Shown in pieces: positions 34,086 through 44,112 of a DNA stretch of 64,000 nucleotides. This stretch comes from VAZQ01 sp963712565 (GTDB lineage: Bacteria; Pseudomonadota; Alphaproteobacteria; Rhizobiales; Xanthobacteraceae), in assembly GCA_963712565.1 (NCBI GenBank), contig CAVQIP010000075.1:1-64000 (forward strand), read 5' to 3'. Position 1 is the first letter of the stretch. Each line of letters begins with the position of its first letter. A program made the position numbers and the translations under genes. The notes beneath the pieces are model-generated. The model was not told the DNA's origin. It saw nothing but the letters and a program-made list of their open reading frames with translations, and searched no databases.

Positions 34086-35231
34086 TGGCGGCCGGCTCGC
34101 AACCGTCCTATATCCGCCGCGCGGTGGTGGAACCCGAGCCGCCGCCAGTGGTGAGCAGCGACCCCCTGACGTGGACACGCGCGCGCCTGTTCGACGGCGT
34201 GTTCAACACCGTGCTGACGCTGGTCAGCGCCGTCATCATCGCCGCGCTGGTCTGGCCGACGGTGAAGTTCCTCCTTCTCGACGCGGTCTGGAGCGGGTCG
34301 AGCCGCGTCGATTGCCTGCCGGAAACGGTTGGCCGCGAGGTCGGCGCCTGCTGGCCGTTCATCAAGGCCAAGTTCGCCCAATTCATGTACGGCTTCTACC
34401 CGGAAGCCGAGCAGTGGCGGGTCCGCCTCACCTACGCGCTCGGCGTGGTCCTGCTCGTTCCCCTGCTCATCCCGCGCGTGCCCTACAAGGGGCTGAACGC
34501 GATCGTGTTCTTCGGAGTGTTTCCGGTCGTCGCCTTCGTCCTTTTGGTCGGCGGGGTATTCGGGTTGCCGCATGTGGAGACCCGCCTCTGGGGCGGGCTG
34601 CTCGTGACGCCTCGTCATCTCCTTCACCGGCATCATCTTCTCGTTGCCGCTCGGCATTTTGCTCGCACTCGGACGGCGGTCGCAATTGCCCATCATCCGC
34701 ACGGTCTGCGTCGTTTTCATCGAGTTCTGGCGCGGCGTGCCGCTGATCACGGTGCTGTTCTTTGCCACCTACATGCTGCCGTTCTTCCTGCCAGGCAATT
34801 GGAAGATCGACGGGCTTGCCCGCGTGCTGATCGGCGTGGTGCTGTTTGCGGGCGCCTACATGGCGGAGGTGGTGCGCGGCGGCTTGCAGGCGATCCCGCG
34901 CGGCCAGTTCGAGGGGGCGATGGCGCTCGGGCTCGGCTACTGGCGCATGATGGGTTTCGTCGTCCTGCCGCAGGCGTTGCGGGTGGTCATCCCCGGCATC
35001 GTCAATTCGTTCATCGCGCTGTTCAAGGATACGACGCTGGTGCTGATCGTCGCGATCTTCGACCTGCTGGGGCAACTGCGGGCGGCCTTCGCCGATCCGA
35101 CCTGGGCGACGCCGGTCACGCTGTTCACCGGCTTTGCGTTCGCCGGCATGATCTATTTTCTCGTGAGTTTCGGAATGTCGCGCTATGCATTGTTCATGGA
35201 GCGGCGCTTGAACCCCAATCCGTCGCGTTGA
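34085..35231 (+). pseudogene. aapM: General L-amino-acid ABC transporter permease AapM, frameshifted
   Basis: The second permease of the amino-acid importer. The sequence runs from RRAVVEPEPPP through a first helix, a large periplasmic insert (SRVDCLPETVGREVGACWPF, as in AapM), then LWGGLLVT. An extra C at 34610 breaks the frame. Removing it gives LVISFTGIIFSLPLGILLALGRRS and the EAA loop QFEGAMALGLGYWRMM, ending at 35231. The corrected length is 381 residues. It overlaps the aapQ stop and lies 4 bases before aapP. It should form the transmembrane dimer with AapQ. Confidence 0.88.
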
Positions 35232-35235
35232 GATC

Positions 35236-36054
35236 ATGAGCGGGCGCTCGCGCGACGATCGAAAACGAACGCCGGATGCAGCGGCCGGCGACATCGTGCT
35301 CGACATGCGCACGACCGAGAACGAGGTCGCGGTCGAGATCATCGGTCTCAACAAGTGGTTCGGCAAGTTCCACGTGCTGCGCGATGTCGATCTCAAGGTC
35401 ATGCGCGGGGAGCGCATCGTCATCTGCGGCCCTTCGGGCAGCGGGAAGTCGACGCTGCTTCGCTGCATCAACCGCATCGAGGACTGGCAGCGCGGCCGCG
35501 TCATCGTCGACGGCATGGAACTGACCGAGGACCTCAAGAAGATCGACGAGGTGCGCCGCGAGGTCGGCATGGTGTTTCAGCAGTTCAACCTGTTTCCGCA
35601 CTTGACCGTGCTCGAGAACTGCACGCTCGCCCCGGTCTGGGTGCGCAAGCTGCCGCACAGAGAGGCCGAGGAGATCGCGCGGCACTATCTCGCGCGCGTG
35701 CGCATCCCCGAGCAGGCCGACAAATATCCGGCCCAGCTCTCCGGCGGCCAGCAGCAGCGGGTCGCGATCGCGCGGGCGCTGTGCATGCAGCCGAAGATCA
35801 TGCTGTTCGACGAGCCGACCTCCTCGCTCGACCCGGAAATGGTCAAGGAGGTGCTCGACACCATGGTCGGCCTTGCGCTCGACGGCATGACCATGCTGGT
35901 GGTGAGCCACGAGATGGGATTTGCCCGCCAGGTGGCGAACCGGATGGTGCTGATGGATGCCGGCCAGATCATCGAAGTGAACGAGCCCGAGGCCTTCTTC
36001 ACCCACCCGCAGCACGAGCGCACCAAGCTGTTCCTGAGCCAGATCTTGCGCTGA
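35236..36054 (+). CDS. aapP: General L-amino-acid ABC transporter, ATP-binding protein
   Basis: A 272-residue ABC ATPase of the polar amino-acid (GlnQ/HisP) group. Walker A is GPSGSGKST, the Q-loop VFQQFNLFPHLTVLEN, the signature LSGGQQQR, Walker B IMLFDEPTSSLDPEM and the switch His in VSHEMGFA. An N-terminal polar extension of about 35 residues precedes the conserved VEIIGLNKWFG. It energises AapQM from the cytoplasm. It is the last gene of aapJQMP and is followed by a dispersed palindromic repeat that may end transcription. Confidence 0.95.
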   Translation: MSGRSRDDRKRTPDAAAGDIVLDMRTTENEVAVEIIGLNKWFGKFHVLRDVDLKVMRGERIVICGPSGSGKSTLLRCINRIEDWQRGRVIVDGMELTEDLKKIDEVRREVGMVFQQFNLFPHLTVLENCTLAPVWVRKLPHREAEEIARHYLARVRIPEQADKYPAQLSGGQQQRVAIARALCMQPKIMLFDEPTSSLDPEMVKEVLDTMVGLALDGMTMLVVSHEMGFARQVANRMVLMDAGQIIEVNEPEAFFTHPQHERTKLFLSQILR

Positions 36055-36083
36055 TAACAACGGCGGTTGGTATTGCCCTTGCG

Positions 36084-36270
36084 CCGTCATGGCGGGGCTT
36101 GACCTCGCGCAGCAGCCCCGGCCGTCATGCCGGGCTTGACCGGCAATCCATCCTCTTCGTCAAAAGCTTCTTGCCAAGGAGGATGGACCCGCGGGTCAAG
36201 CCCGCGGGTGACGAGCGGTTGTTTCCGGTCGCAGCCCGTCATTGCCGGGCTCGACCGCCGGGCATGACGA
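36084..36270. repeat. Dispersed palindromic repeat, composite copy 2
   Basis: The full unit (36123-36213) reads CGTCATGCCGGGCTTGACC, CGGCAATCCATCCTC, spacer, GAGGATGGACCCGCGGGTCAAGCCCGCGGGTGACG. The two ends are inverted copies. It is flanked by extra half units at 36084-36103 and 36235-36270 (CCGTCATTGCCGGGCTCGACC...GGCATGACG). It sits between the convergent aapP and persulfide-dioxygenase genes. It belongs to the same family as 15425-15515 and 57457-57532. Confidence 0.85.
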
Positions 36271-36288
36271 GTCGCGCGGGGCAGGGGG

Positions 36289-37328
36289 TCATTCCCCCAC
36301 CAGTGGCCCGCGGGCTTTCTTCCAGGCGTCGATGCCGCCCTGAATGTGAGCGGCCGAGGCAAGCCCGGCGTCCTGCGCGGCCTGCACGGCCATGGCCGAG
36401 CGTTCGCCGAAGGCGCAGTAGAAGATGATGCGTTTGCCGGTGGCGCTGGCCAGCTCGTGCAGCATGCCGCCGGGCCGGACATTGGCCGCAAGGTCGGGAT
36501 ACGGGGCGTGCAGGGAGCCGGCGATGACGCCCTGCTTCTCGCGTTCGGTCCGCTCCCGCAGGTCGACGAGCGTCACCTCGGGCCGGCCGACGAGCGCGAG
36601 CGCTTCGGCGGCGCTCACCGCCCAGCCGCGCCGCGCGATCTCCTGTTGCGACAGGCCGACGCGCATATTGGCCGGCACCGCGACGTCCATCATCTTGGGA
36701 TTGGGCAGATTGAGGTTGTTCATCAGCTCGGCATATTGCTCGACCGATTTGACCTGCAGGCGCGGGTTGAACGCCTTCTCCTCGCCGATGGTCGAGACCG
36801 TCTCGCCTTTGTAGTCGTGGGCGGGGAAGATCATGGTCTCGTCGGGCAGGCGCAGCAGCTTGTTGAAGATCGAATCGTACTGCGCGCGCGGGTCGCCGTT
36901 CTGGAAATCGGTGCGCCCGGTGCCGCGAATGAGCAGCGTGTCGCCGGTGAACACGCGGTCGCGCAGCAGGAAGCTGTAGGAATCGTCGGTATGGCCCGGC
37001 GTGTAGAGCACGTCGAGGGCGAGGCCCTCGATCGTGAGCTTGTCGCCCTCCGACAGCCGCATCGACACCACGTCGACCTTGCTGCGCTCGCCCATCACGG
37101 TGATGCAATGGGTGCGGTCGCGCAACGCGCCCAGGCCGGTCAGGTGGTCGGCATGAAGGTGGGTGTCGACCGCCTTGACCAGCTTGAGGTCGAGCTCGCC
37201 CACGAGCTGGATGTAGCGGTCGACCTTCTCCAGCACGGGATCGATGATCAGCGCCTCGCCGCCGCGCCGGCTGGCGAGCAGATAAGTGTAGGTGCCGAGA
37301 CGCTGTCGAACAGCTGGCGGAAGATCAT
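36289..37328 (-). pseudogene. Persulfide dioxygenase-rhodanese fusion (MBL fold + rhodanese), frameshifted near its N-terminus
   Basis: The N-terminal metallo-beta-lactamase domain (about 1-230) has THLHADHLTG, YTPGHTDDS, VFTGDTLLIRGTGRTDFQ and FPAHDYKGET, the pattern of ETHE1-type persulfide dioxygenases, which oxidise glutathione persulfide to sulfite. A C-terminal rhodanese domain (about 250-346) carries the active-site loop YCAFGERS. Such fusions (PRF) can pass persulfide between the two sites. From ATG 37328 the sequence MIFRQLFDSVS lacks one base near 37295 before GTYTYLLASRRGGEALIIDPVLEKV. The corrected length is 346 residues. It lies downstream of sseA on the same strand, forming a sulfane-sulfur block. 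Confidence 0.87.
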
Positions 37329-37418
37329 GGCGGCCTCGCCGATTTGGAATTCCGGATCCCCTCGGCTGATCGGCACTTATAAATCCTTCAAGCCCGCCCG
37401 GAAAAGGGCGCGCGATGT

Positions 37419-37481
37419 CTATTCCACGTAGATCATCTTGCGCGTCATCCCGCCGTCGACGACCGGAGCTTGGGAACTCGC
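37419..37481 (-). pseudogene. Remnant of a short-chain dehydrogenase/reductase C-terminus
   Basis: On the minus strand this 21-codon stretch reads SSQAPVVDGGMTRKMIYVE followed by a stop. The VDGGMTRKMIYVE tail is typical of the last residues of FabG-like short-chain dehydrogenases in rhizobia. Nothing else of such a gene is present: sseA ends 7 bases upstream. It looks like the leftover of a deleted gene. Confidence 0.5.
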
Positions 37482-37488
37482 CATCGGA

Positions 37489-38346
37489 TCAGGCTTTCGG
37501 CTCGATCGGCAGATCGTCGCGCGATCCCCATTCCGACCATGAGCCGTCGTACAGCGCCTTGGGTTCCTTGCCGAGCGCGTCGAGCGCGAGCCAGAGCGTG
37601 GCGGCGGAGACGCCGGAGCCGCAACTGGTGATGATCGGGGCGTCGAGATCGACCCCGCCGGCGGCAAACGCCCGTCTGAGCTTGTCGGGCGAAGCCAGCG
37701 TTCCATTCTCGACCACCGCGGTGGAGGGGACATTGAAGGCACCCGGCATGTGGCCCGAGCGCACCCCCGGCCGCGGCTCCGGCGCGCGCCCGAGAAAGCG
37801 GTCGGCGGGGCGCGCATCCACCACCTGCGCGGACTTGCTGCGCAGCGCGGCCCGCACGGTTTCCACCGAAGCCACGACGTCCGCGGGCGGGCGTGCCCTG
37901 AACCCGCGCGGCGCGCGCTTCACCGGGCCGGTCTCGAGCGGCCGCCCTTGCGCTTTCCACCTCGGCAAGCCGCCGTCGAGGATGAACACCTTCTCCGCGC
38001 CGAACAGGCGGAACGTCCACCACACCCGCGGCGCGGAAAACATGCCGGCGCCGTCATAGACGACGATGGTGTCGGTGTCGGCGATGCCGAGCGCGCCGGC
38101 GTCGCGGGCGAACTGCCCGGCGTCAGGCAGCATGTGGGGCAGCGGATTGGAATGGTCGGCGATCGCGTCGATATCGAAGCGCACCGCGCCGGGAATGTGG
38201 CCGGCCAGATATTCGGCCGCGGCGTTGCGCTGCATGGCCGGCAGGTAGAAGGACCCGTCGACCACGACGGTGTCGGGGGTGCCCAGACGTTCGGCCAGCC
38301 AGTCGGTGCTTACCAGCCAGCGCGAGCCAGAGGTTTCATTGGGCAT
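37489..38346 (-). CDS. sseA: 3-mercaptopyruvate sulfurtransferase
   Basis: A 285-residue protein with two rhodanese domains. The N-terminal domain (WLVSTDWLAERLG to about 140) is inactive in this family. The C-terminal domain has the catalytic loop SCGSGVSA, the CG[S/T]G form typical of mercaptopyruvate rather than thiosulfate sulfurtransferases. It transfers sulfur from 3-mercaptopyruvate to cyanide or thiols in the cytoplasm. AGAGGA lies about 5 bases before ATG 38346. It sits between alaX and the persulfide dioxygenase gene on the same strand, consistent with linked cysteine and sulfane-sulfur metabolism. Confidence 0.92.
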   Translation of the reverse strand: MPNETSGSRWLVSTDWLAERLGTPDTVVVDGSFYLPAMQRNAAAEYLAGHIPGAVRFDIDAIADHSNPLPHMLPDAGQFARDAGALGIADTDTIVVYDGAGMFSAPRVWWTFRLFGAEKVFILDGGLPRWKAQGRPLETGPVKRAPRGFRARPPADVVASVETVRAALRSKSAQVVDARPADRFLGRAPEPRPGVRSGHMPGAFNVPSTAVVENGTLASPDKLRRAFAAGGVDLDAPIITSCGSGVSAATLWLALDALGKEPKALYDGSWSEWGSRDDLPIEPKA

Positions 38347-38458
38347 GCGGTCCTCTCGTCTCACTGAAGCGGCGCGCTCTTCACCCGGCACGGCCGACGC
38401 GGGCACGATTGGGAGCTGCGCCGCGCGCCGAGGAGGGCAAGGCGAGCGGCTGCTCCGC

Positions 38459-39178
38459 TCACGCAAACGCTATTCGCACGCGACGGTTCAACCGGCCCTT
38501 CTTCTCGATCTGCGTCACGCACACGTCGCCGATCTCGTTGGTCGCGCGCACATGGGTGCCGCCGCAGGGCTGCAGGTCGTATCCGACGATCTCGATCAGC
38601 CGCACGCGGCCGGTGCCCACGGGCGGCTTGACCGACATGGTCTTGACCAGGCCGGGCTCGGCCGCGAGTTCCGCATCCGTGATCCAGCGCGCGCGCACCG
38701 CGGCGCCGGCTGCGATCATGGCGGCGAGCTTACTGGTGATCTCGTCCTTGTCGAGCCCGGCCTCGGGAATGTCGAAGTCGAGCCGGCCATCGCTGTCGCC
38801 GACCGCGCCGCCGGTGACCGGATAGGGCAGCACGGCCGAGAGCAGATGCAGCGCGGTGTGCATGCGCATGCGGGCATAGCGCAAATCCCAGTCGATGGCG
38901 GCGTGCACGGGCTCCCCGATCTTGAGCCTCAGCCCGGTGGTGGCGGCGGGCAGATGCGCAATCTCGGTCTTTGCCGCATCGGTGTAGCTTGCGCCCACGA
39001 TAGGGATGGCGTCGCCGGTCGCGGTCGTCAGCACGCCGCGGTCGGCGGGCTGGCCGCCGGAGGCGGCGTAGAGCACGGTGCGGTCGAGCACGACGCCGCC
39101 CTCCTCGGTCAGGCCGACCACCGTGGCGCTGCATTCCTGCAGATAGGAGTCTTCGCGAAACAGGCACTCGGTGGCCAT
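38459..39178 (-). CDS. AlaX-type alanyl-tRNA editing protein
   Basis: A 239-residue free-standing editing domain that hydrolyses mischarged Ser- or Gly-tRNA(Ala). Zinc motifs are HTALHLL (about 102-108) and CGGTHV (about 208-213), and GGQPADRG is the glycine-rich motif of the N-terminal lobe. The length and the N-terminal beta-barrel part (ATECLFREDSYLQEC...) make it an AlaX-M-like form. It lies 33 bases downstream of cysK on the same strand, a frequent pairing of translation quality control with amino-acid metabolism. No anomalies. Confidence 0.92.
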   Translation of the reverse strand: MATECLFREDSYLQECSATVVGLTEEGGVVLDRTVLYAASGGQPADRGVLTTATGDAIPIVGASYTDAAKTEIAHLPAATTGLRLKIGEPVHAAIDWDLRYARMRMHTALHLLSAVLPYPVTGGAVGDSDGRLDFDIPEAGLDKDEITSKLAAMIAAGAAVRARWITDAELAAEPGLVKTMSVKPPVGTGRVRLIEIVGYDLQPCGGTHVRATNEIGDVCVTQIEKKGRLNRRVRIAFA

Positions 39179-39211
39179 GGCGGATCGCTGTGCTGCAATC
39201 GAATGTCGAGA

Positions 39212-40252
39212 TCAGACCTTTACGAACGGGACCTGCACGCTTGGACGTCGCTCCAGCCATTTCGGCACAGGAAGTCGTTTCTCGCGCAAGAACGCCGGAT
39301 TGAACAGCTTCGATTGATAGCGCGTGCCATAGTCCGCGAGAATGGTGACGATGGTGTGGCCCGGTCCCATGTCCTTGGCCAGCCGGATCGCACCGGCGAG
39401 ATTGATCCCGGTCGAGCCGCCCATGCACAGCCCTTCCTGCTCGAGCAGGTCGAAGATGAGCGGCACCGCTTCCTCGTCGGGGATCAAATACGGCTTGTCG
39501 ACCTTGATGTCCTCGATGATGCGGGTCACGCGACCAAGCCCGATGCCTTCGGTGATCGAGCCGCCTTCCGAAGGCTTGGCCTCCCCGTGCGCGAACAGAT
39601 TGTACATGGCCGCGCCCCTGGGATCGGCGACACCGATGACGATGTCCTTGTTCCGCTCGCGCAAATAGGTTGATACGCCCGCAAGCGTGCCGCCGGTGCC
39701 GATGGCGCAGATGAAGGCGTCCACCTCGCCGTCGGTCTGTTGCCAGATTTCCGGCCCGGTCGAGAGGTAGTGCGCCTTGCGGTTGTCCAGATTGTTCCAC
39801 TGGTCCGCGAACAGGACGCCGTTTTGCTCGTGCTTGCGCAGCTCGTCGGCCAGCCGTCGGCCGATGTGCTGATAATTGTTGGGGTTGCTGTAGGGCACCG
39901 CCGGCACTTCCACCAGTTCGGCGCCGCACAGGCGCAGCGTGTCCTTTTTCTCCTGGCTCTGCGTCTCCGGAATGACGATCAGCGTGCGGTAGCCGCGCGC
40001 ATTGGCGACGAGGGCAAGCCCGATGCCGGTGTTGCCGGCGGTGCTCTCGACCACCAGCCCGCCCGGCTTGATCTCGCCCCGCTTTTCCGCCTCCAGGATC
40101 ATCTGCCGCGCCGGGCGATCCTTCACCGATTGGCCCGGATTCATGAATTCGGCCTTGCCCAGGATGGTACACCCCGTCGCAGCGGAGGCGCGCTCGAGCT
40201 TGATCAACGGCGTGCTGCCGATGGTCTCGACAATTCCGTCTCTGGTCTGCAT
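39212..40252 (-). CDS. cysK: Cysteine synthase A (O-acetylserine sulfhydrylase)
   Basis: A 346-residue fold-type II PLP enzyme. The PLP lysine is Lys44 in NPGQSVKDRPA. The substrate loop is ESTAGNTGIGLALVA, and the phosphate-binding GTGGTLAGVSTYL is intact. It makes cysteine from O-acetylserine and sulfide in the cytoplasm. It is somewhat longer than CysK of E. coli (323), with a C-terminal extension (KWLERRPSVQVPF) as in many alphaproteobacterial forms. It is the first of the leftward cysK-alaX-sseA-PDO run. ATG 40252 starts just before GIVETIGSTPLIKL. Confidence 0.92.
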   Translation of the reverse strand: MQTRDGIVETIGSTPLIKLERASAATGCTILGKAEFMNPGQSVKDRPARQMILEAEKRGEIKPGGLVVESTAGNTGIGLALVANARGYRTLIVIPETQSQEKKDTLRLCGAELVEVPAVPYSNPNNYQHIGRRLADELRKHEQNGVLFADQWNNLDNRKAHYLSTGPEIWQQTDGEVDAFICAIGTGGTLAGVSTYLRERNKDIVIGVADPRGAAMYNLFAHGEAKPSEGGSITEGIGLGRVTRIIEDIKVDKPYLIPDEEAVPLIFDLLEQEGLCMGGSTGINLAGAIRLAKDMGPGHTIVTILADYGTRYQSKLFNPAFLREKRLPVPKWLERRPSVQVPFVKV

Positions 40253-40313
40253 TGCGGCCGTCCGCTCGAAAGCGCCGGAACGTAGATGACGCGGTTGCAT
40301 TCGACAAGCGCGG

Positions 40314-41336
40314 CTATTTGAGGAGGTTCGCGGCCCTTTCGGCAATAGCTGCCGGTGTGCCGTAGACCTGGCGCACGAGCTTCTCGATGTCCTCGCCCGC
40401 CACCGGTCGGATCTCGAGCCGGGATTTCGCCGCGTCCGCCAGGAAATCCTTGTCGTTCATCGTATCCATGAAAGCCCGCCGCAGTGCCTCGGCGCGATCC
40501 GGCGGAATGCCGGGCGGCGCCAGATAGGGCCAGGCCATCACTTGGCGCGCGAACACGAGCGAGAGAACGGCGCGATCCTCGTCGCTATTGGCGAGATCGA
40601 TGATGAGCGGAAGGCCCGGCAGATCGGGATGCTTGGAAAGCCCCATCTGGAACAACAGATTGATCTTGTTCTCGGCGAGCCAGGATCGGCGCGTCGCCGT
40701 CAGGCTGGTCCATGACCAGCTGCAGCGGCCCTGCACCTCGCCGCGTTCCATGGCAAGGTCGATGTCGTTGCCGCCGGGATAGCCGGTGATGATCTTGAAT
40801 TTGGTCCCCAGCACGCCGTTGGCGATCTTGGGGAATTGATAGCTGTCGGCGCTGAGGCCGCTCGCACCGACGACCAGCTCTTTCGTCAGCACCTGCTCGA
40901 ACCTGGTGACGCCGGTGGTGTGCCAGGCCACGCAGACGCTCACCTCGTTGTTGGCGCTGCCGATGAAGGTGAACTTGGTCGCATCGAACTGCGCGCCCTT
41001 GCCGCCGAGGAGGGGCTCGAACAGGGTGCCGCGATAGATGGTCGCGAAAGTGGTGCCGTCCTTCGGTGCCGCCTTGTAGAGGAAGTTCGCGAGCCGCAGG
41101 CCGCCCGCGCCTTCCATGTTCTTGGCGACCACGGTGGGATTGCCGGCAATGAACCGCCCCATATGCCGGGCGAGCATGCGCGCATAGGCGTCGTAGCCGC
41201 CGCCGACGCTGGAGCTGATGTAGAGCTCGAGGCTCTTGCCGCGATAGAATTCGGCCGGCGTTTGCGCGAGCGCGGGCTGCGCGAGCGGGGCCAGCGACAA
41301 AGCGAGGAGCGATAGGCAGCGGCACAACAGGCGCAT
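40314..41336 (-). CDS. TTT-family (tripartite tricarboxylate) solute receptor
   Basis: A 340-residue periplasmic binding protein of the second TTT receptor subgroup, with FYRGKSLELYISSSVGGGYDAYARML at the start of the mature part and KAAPKDGTTFATIYRGTLFEPLLG. The signal peptide is MRLLCRCLSLLALSLAPLAQPALAQ. ATG 41336 is used because 14 extra upstream residues would precede the signal peptide. There are no tctA/tctB genes nearby. It lies between cysK and the tandem cupin gene on the same strand, with a closely similar receptor at 45342-46364. The ligand is unknown. Confidence 0.88.
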   Translation of the reverse strand: MRLLCRCLSLLALSLAPLAQPALAQTPAEFYRGKSLELYISSSVGGGYDAYARMLARHMGRFIAGNPTVVAKNMEGAGGLRLANFLYKAAPKDGTTFATIYRGTLFEPLLGGKGAQFDATKFTFIGSANNEVSVCVAWHTTGVTRFEQVLTKELVVGASGLSADSYQFPKIANGVLGTKFKIITGYPGGNDIDLAMERGEVQGRCSWSWTSLTATRRSWLAENKINLLFQMGLSKHPDLPGLPLIIDLANSDEDRAVLSLVFARQVMAWPYLAPPGIPPDRAEALRRAFMDTMNDKDFLADAAKSRLEIRPVAGEDIEKLVRQVYGTPAAIAERAANLLK

Positions 41337-41406
41337 CAGCCGCTCCGCTCGCTGATGGCACGCGCCGAAACGAGGCATGCGGCCGGGCGTGATCGCACAG
41401 CGTGCC

Positions 41407-42276
41407 CTACTTGGCCTCGACCAGCGTCATCGTTGCCGGTCCTTCGCCGACGATCAGCACCCATGTCTCTTCGGTCTTGGCTCCGTCCCAGTGCACCTGC
41501 TTGCCGAAATGGGTCACGAAGCTGCCCGTGGGCATGGGCATCATGTTCTCGCGATCGACCTTGTCGCCGGTTGCGACCCACCAGGTTCCCTTGACGACGG
41601 TGATGAAGCGGTCGTTGGGATGAAAGTGCGGTCGGCTGAAGCTGCCGGGCTTGAAGCGATTGATCACGACGTAGAGGCCGCTCTTGCTTGGATCACCGTG
41701 CAGCACGACCTGGTTCGTTGCCGCGGCGCCGGTCGGATCACGCCACTTGTACACATCGGGCGGAGTGTAGGCGACGGCGGCTGGATCGAGCTTGCTGAAC
41801 CGGCCGGTCGCGGGTTCGACCCGGGTGCTGGTCGCCGGCCCTTCGCCGACGATCAGCAGCGTGGCGTCCTCGTCCTTCGCGCCGTCCCAATGGACCTGCT
41901 TGCCGAAATGCGTCACGAACGTGCCGGCCGGCATGGGAGTGCTGTTGTCGGGATCAAACGTGACGCCGCTGCCCACCCACCAGGTGCCGTCGATGACGGT
42001 GATGAAGCGGTCGTTGGGGTGAAAGTGCGGTTTGCTGAAATGGTTTCCCTTGAGCCATTTGTTGCGCACGACGTAGAGCCCCGGCTGCGACGGATCGCCC
42101 ACGAGAACCGTGTTTTGCGCGCCGCCGGCGCTCGGTGGATTCCATTTGATCTGGTCCGGGGTCTTGTAGACGAGGGCCGCGGGATTGAGCTCGACCGCGG
42201 CGGCGGACGTCGCTGCTCCCATGGCGAACATCGCAGCAACCGGCACGAGACGCCATGAGCGGAGCGCAGCGGACAT
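41407..42276 (-). CDS. Exported tandem-cupin protein
   Basis: A 289-residue secreted protein (signal peptide ending near SAAAVE) made of two near-identical cupin modules of about 125 residues. Each contains GLYVV-N, PHFHPNDRFITV, GTWWV, MP-G-FVTHFGKQVHWDGAK and LLIVGEGPAT (or VLIVGEGPAT). The HxHxxD pattern and the later histidine give two metal sites per chain. The repeat is also evident at DNA level (for example GATGAAGCGGTCGTTGGG in both halves), so the duplication is fairly recent or maintained. The role is unknown. A DUF4437-like periplasmic cupin is the closest description I can give. Confidence 0.83.
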   Translation of the reverse strand: MSAALRSWRLVPVAAMFAMGAATSAAAVELNPAALVYKTPDQIKWNPPSAGGAQNTVLVGDPSQPGLYVVRNKWLKGNHFSKPHFHPNDRFITVIDGTWWVGSGVTFDPDNSTPMPAGTFVTHFGKQVHWDGAKDEDATLLIVGEGPATSTRVEPATGRFSKLDPAAVAYTPPDVYKWRDPTGAAATNQVVLHGDPSKSGLYVVINRFKPGSFSRPHFHPNDRFITVVKGTWWVATGDKVDRENMMPMPTGSFVTHFGKQVHWDGAKTEETWVLIVGEGPATMTLVEAK

Positions 42277-42320
42277 TCTCTTCCTCCAGTGTTGAGGCCT
42301 CTTCGGGGGTGCGCAGCATA

Positions 42321-42369
42321 GCGCGTGATCCCGAAAAGTGGGAACCGGTTTTCGGAAAAGATCACGCGC
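42321..42369. repeat. Palindromic element GCGCGTGATC...GATCACGCGC
   Basis: An inverted repeat with arms GCGCGTGATC and GATCACGCGC, enclosing a second inverted pair CCGAAAA...TTTTCGG around GTGGGAACCGG. Elements of this form are scattered in Rhizobiales genomes. It lies upstream of the cupin gene and is followed by an A tract. Confidence 0.7.
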
Positions 42370-42380
42370 AAAAAAAAACT

Positions 42381-42421
42381 TAGAGCGGGATGGCGACTCG
42401 AAGAGAAGTCATCCCGCTCTA
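42381..42421. repeat. Palindromic element TAGAGCGGGAT...ATCCCGCTCTA
   Basis: A hairpin with arms TAGAGCGGGATG and (C)ATCCCGCTCTA and about 18 bases between. It is adjacent to the 42321-42369 palindrome, separated by an A tract. It lies between the permease stop and the cupin gene start, so it could also attenuate transcription through the leftward run. Confidence 0.7.
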
Positions 42422-42484
42422 GTCTGGTTCGGATCGGCCGGGAAAGGCCGCGACGACGGACGAGCCGTCCCTGGACCGGCAGGG

Positions 42485-43284
42485 CTATTCCGCCTTCCAC
42501 GGGATGATGACGCGCTCGAGCTCGTTGAGGCCGAGCGTGATCAAAAAGCCGATGATCGCGATCACGAACAGGCCGACATACATCTGCTCGACCGCGAACG
42601 TGCTCCACGCGCTCCAGATCAGGTAGCCGAGTCCGCTCTTTGCTCCCACCATTTCAGCCACGGCGATCAGCACCAGGCCGATGCCGATGCCGAGCTTGAA
42701 GCCGGTCATGATCACCGGCAGCGCGCCGGGAAGCGCGATGGTCCAGAACATGTTCCAGCGGCTCGCTTTGTAGTTCTGTCCGACGTCGAGGTAGATCTTG
42801 TTGATTTCGAGCACGCCGGTCGTGGCGTTGATCACCACCGGAAAGAACACGCCGACCGCAACCATGAAGATTTTCGACGCCTCGCCCAGGCCGAAGATCA
42901 GCAGCGCCAGCGGCAGGATGGCGCTCTTGGGCACCGGGTAGGTCGCGGCGACCAACGGGTCGAACAGTGCCCGCATCGGCCGGTTGAGTCCCATCGCGAT
43001 GCCGAGGACGAGCGCGGGCACCCCGCCGATGATCGCGCCATAGAGCAGGCGCTGCATGCTTACCGCGGTGTGGGTGATCAGCTCGCCGGTGCGCAACATC
43101 TCGATCATGGTCGCCACCACGCTGGAAGGCGCCGGAAAAAACCGGGTATCGATGAAGCCGAAGCGTGCGCACAGCTCCCACAGCATGAGCAGCGCGAGCG
43201 GCGAGATCACGTTCAGCAAGCGGTCGCGCGTGCGTGCGGAGATCCTGGAGGCGGCCTGCGATCCGGTCGAGATCGTCTGGATGC

Positions 43285-43288
<4 letters not shown>
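42485..43288 (-). CDS. ABC transporter permease, nitrate/sulfonate/taurine type
   Basis: A 267-residue inner-membrane permease of the SsuC/TauC/NrtB group with six membrane segments and the EAA-like loop VPKSAILPLALLIFGLGEASKIF (about 130-152). It uses ATG 43288, overlapping the stop of the ATPase gene by 4 bases, so the pair is coupled. It forms an importer with the upstream ATPase. The periplasmic binding protein is missing from the neighbourhood, so the substrate (sulfonate, nitrate, thiamine-precursor or other) cannot be assigned. Confidence 0.88.
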
Positions 43289-44112
<824 letters not shown>

